The translations under genes were made by a program, and so were the position numbers. The notes beneath the pieces were generated by a model. The model was not told the DNA's origin and made no database searches. It was given only the letters and a program-made list of their open reading frames with translations. From Microbacterium sp. STN6 (GTDB lineage Bacteria; Actinomycetota; Actinomycetes; Actinomycetales; Microbacteriaceae): a stretch of 64,000 nt of DNA. The stretch is taken from NCBI RefSeq assembly GCF_026410545.1, contig NZ_JAPMIT010000002.1, positions 496,001 to 560,000 on the forward strand. Direction: 5' to 3'. Below are positions 62,598 through 64,000 of this stretch, piece after piece (position 1 is the first letter of the stretch; each line of letters begins with the position of its first letter).

Positions 62598-63221
62598 ATG
62601 GCGGCATCGGGGACTCGACGGGAGCAGGCTGAGCGTACGCGGGGACGCATCAGCGCTGCAGCCCAGCAGTTGTTTCTCGATCGCGGCTACAGGGCCACAA
62701 CGATCATGGACATCGCCAAGGCGGCAGATGTCGCCCATCAGACCGTGTACTTCACGTTCGGATCGAAGGCGGCCCTGCTGTCGGCGATCATGGATAGCGA
62801 GATCGTGGGCGATTCGCTCGCTGTCCCGCTGCTCGAGCGGCCACAGATCGGCGAGATCGCGCGGGTCCCCGACGCGGCCGAGCGGCTCGAGCGCATTGTC
62901 GCCGTCACGTGCGATATCACGGCGCGGTTGGCACCGCTGTATGAACTGGTGCGAAGCGGCGCAGCTGACGAGGAAGTGCGCCTTCTGCTCGACCGCCATG
63001 AGGAGCAGCGGTGGCGAAGCCTTCGTGGCCTCGTAGGTCTCCTCGACGGCGAACTGGCTGCGCACCTGAACCTCGACCGGGCGGCCGACCGCCTGTACGC
63101 CACGCTGAGCCACGAAGTCTTCTGGCTGCTCGTTCGTCGCCGGGGGTGGGGGCGTGCTCAGTGGCAGGAATACGTCGCGCAGCAAGCCGTGCGAGAGATC
63201 CTGCCTGCCGGGATCAGGTGA
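62598..63221 (+). CDS. TetR-family transcriptional regulator
   Basis: The 207-residue regulator has an N-terminal TetR helix-turn-helix (ERTRGRISAAAQQLFLDRGYRATTIMDIAKAADVAHQTVYFTFGSKAALL near 11-60) and an all-helical ligand domain. ATG at 62598 directly follows the CTAGAG operator, so it likely represses itself and the divergent fusion gene until a ligand binds. The ligand is unknown. Confidence 0.92.
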   Translation: MAASGTRREQAERTRGRISAAAQQLFLDRGYRATTIMDIAKAADVAHQTVYFTFGSKAALLSAIMDSEIVGDSLAVPLLERPQIGEIARVPDAAERLERIVAVTCDITARLAPLYELVRSGAADEEVRLLLDRHEEQRWRSLRGLVGLLDGELAAHLNLDRAADRLYATLSHEVFWLLVRRRGWGRAQWQEYVAQQAVREILPAGIR

Positions 63222-63242
63222 CGTTCCTGCTCGTTCCGGCTG

Positions 63243-64000
63243 TCAGGATTGCCGTGGCGTGAGGTCGCGACGATGCGGGACGGCGGTGAGTAGCCGTCTG
63301 GTGTATGGATGCCGGGGGTCGCTGAACACGGTCTCGGTCGCTCCCGTCTCCACGATTCGCCCCTCGGACATCACCGCGACGCGGTCGCTGATATGCCGGA
63401 TCACGCCCAGGTCGTGCGAGATGAACAGGTAGCTGAGGTTCCGCTGCTCCTGCAGCTCGTCGAGGAGGTCGAGCACCTGGGCCTGCACCGAGACGTCGAG
63501 CGAGGAGACGGGCTCGTCGCAGATGAGTACGCGCGGGCCCGGCGCGATCGCGCGGGCGATCGAAACGCGCTGGCGCTGACCGCCTGAGAGCCCGTGCGTG
63601 CGCCGCCGCATGAGGTCAGGGTTCAACCCGACCGATCGCAGCAGCGCCGCTACCTCGTCTTCATACCGGCGAATGCTCCTGCTGGCGCCGCCGGTCAGAG
63701 CGTCGGTCAGGATGCCACCGACGCTCCAGCGCGGGTCGAACGAGCTGAGCGCGTCCTGGTACACCGCGCCGAGCAGATGGCGCCGCGGCCTCCGTTCGCG
63801 CTCGGGGAGCGGCGCCCACTCCTGGTCGAGGAGGCGCACCTGCCCGGCATCCGGCGCGAGGAGACCGAGGGCGATGCGCGCGGTGGTCGACTTCCCCGAC
63901 CCCGACTCGCCGACGAGCCCAAGAGTGGTTCCCGGCTCAAGCCTCAGCGAGACGTCGCGAACTGCCTGCAGCGTGCCTGCAGGGGTTCGGAATGCCTTCG
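63243..64000 (-). CDS. Oligopeptide/nickel ABC transporter ATPase, N-terminus beyond window
   Basis: The visible 252 codons encode a peptide-family ABC ATPase of the OppF/DppF type. Walker A GESGSGKST is near the window end, the signature LSGGQRQRVSIARAI follows, Walker B is VLICDEPVSSLDVS, and the C-terminal DPRHPYTRRLLTAVP motif is diagnostic for Opp/Dpp ATPases. The N-terminal part is outside the window, so it may be a single ATPase or the second half of a fused pair. It converges on the TetR gene with a 21-base gap. Confidence 0.92.
   Translation of the reverse strand, partial: KAFRTPAGTLQAVRDVSLRLEPGTTLGLVGESGSGKSTTARIALGLLAPDAGQVRLLDQEWAPLPERERRPRRHLLGAVYQDALSSFDPRWSVGGILTDALTGGASRSIRRYEDEVAALLRSVGLNPDLMRRRTHGLSGGQRQRVSIARAIAPGPRVLICDEPVSSLDVSVQAQVLDLLDELQEQRNLSYLFISHDLGVIRHISDRVAVMSEGRIVETGATETVFSDPRHPYTRRLLTAVPHRRDLTPRQS

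Overview
The window is one contiguous piece of a high-GC actinobacterial chromosome, most likely from the family Microbacteriaceae. The evidence is the uniformly GC-rich codon use, frequent GTG/TTG starts, short overlapping operons, several proteins from mycothiol-linked families (two TIGR03086-type proteins and an Rv2466c-type DsbA protein), an ettA-type ABC-F protein, a thiamine-responsive ykoEDC cassette, and the tRNA-Pro/tig/clpP/clpP/clpX neighbourhood. There is no phage, transposase, integrase, CRISPR array or rRNA. Coding density is very high and no gap exceeds 300 bases. It reads as core and housekeeping chromosome rather than an accessory island.

Layout. 1-6.1 kb: the 5' portion of an acyl-CoA ligase, a TIGR03086 protein, an NAD(P)-binding reductase, a DUF6412/YidC-type insertase pair, an EXPERA membrane protein and an aldo/keto reductase. 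6.2-11.5 kb: dinB, a GerW-like protein, then a TPP riboswitch controlling the ECF thiamine transporter ykoE-ykoD-ykoC and a P-loop kinase. 11.7-16.5 kb: a small acidic protein, a carboxypeptidase-fold protein that lacks catalytic motifs coupled to a zincin, a Gfo/Idh/MocA oxidoreductase, a cation/proton antiporter and a membrane protein. 16.4-23.2 kb: tRNA-His with orn, tRNA-Arg, a divergent MFS/LysR pair, nadE, a membrane protein, a second aldo/keto reductase and msrA. 23.4-29.8 kb: ssb, a lipoprotein, ettA, thioesterases, a Rieske protein and an anti-sigma factor without a neighbouring sigma gene. 29.9-40.6 kb: a flavoprotein dehydrogenase, truncated haemoglobin with an MscS channel, an ABC-2 exporter, pepN, an Rv2466c-type protein, rpiB, an Nei-type glycosylase and Dps. 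40.8-48.9 kb: a multicopper oxidase overlapping a histidine kinase and followed by a LuxR-type regulator, a giant zinc-ribbon membrane protein, and an iron-permease-like/DUF421 pair. 49.0-54.6 kb: tRNA-Gly, tRNA-Pro, trigger factor, two clpP genes, an unassigned ATPase and clpX. 54.6-64 kb: an M3 oligopeptidase divergent from an HTH regulator across an operator-like array, a GNAT protein, valS, a TIGR03086-VOC fusion divergent from a TetR regulator, and an ABC ATPase cut by the window end.

How the genes work together. The clearest functional units are TPP-regulated thiamine uptake, protein quality control (trigger factor plus ClpP1P2/ClpX), an envelope oxidase with its own two-component system, and two divergent regulator/target pairs with visible palindromic operators. 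The best leads are the phased TTGCAAA operator array, the extra ATPase inside the clp cluster, the catalytically degenerate carboxypeptidase-fold protein coupled to a zincin, the TIGR03086-VOC fusion, and dispersed inverted repeats. I did not find a strong candidate for a wholly new multi-gene system.
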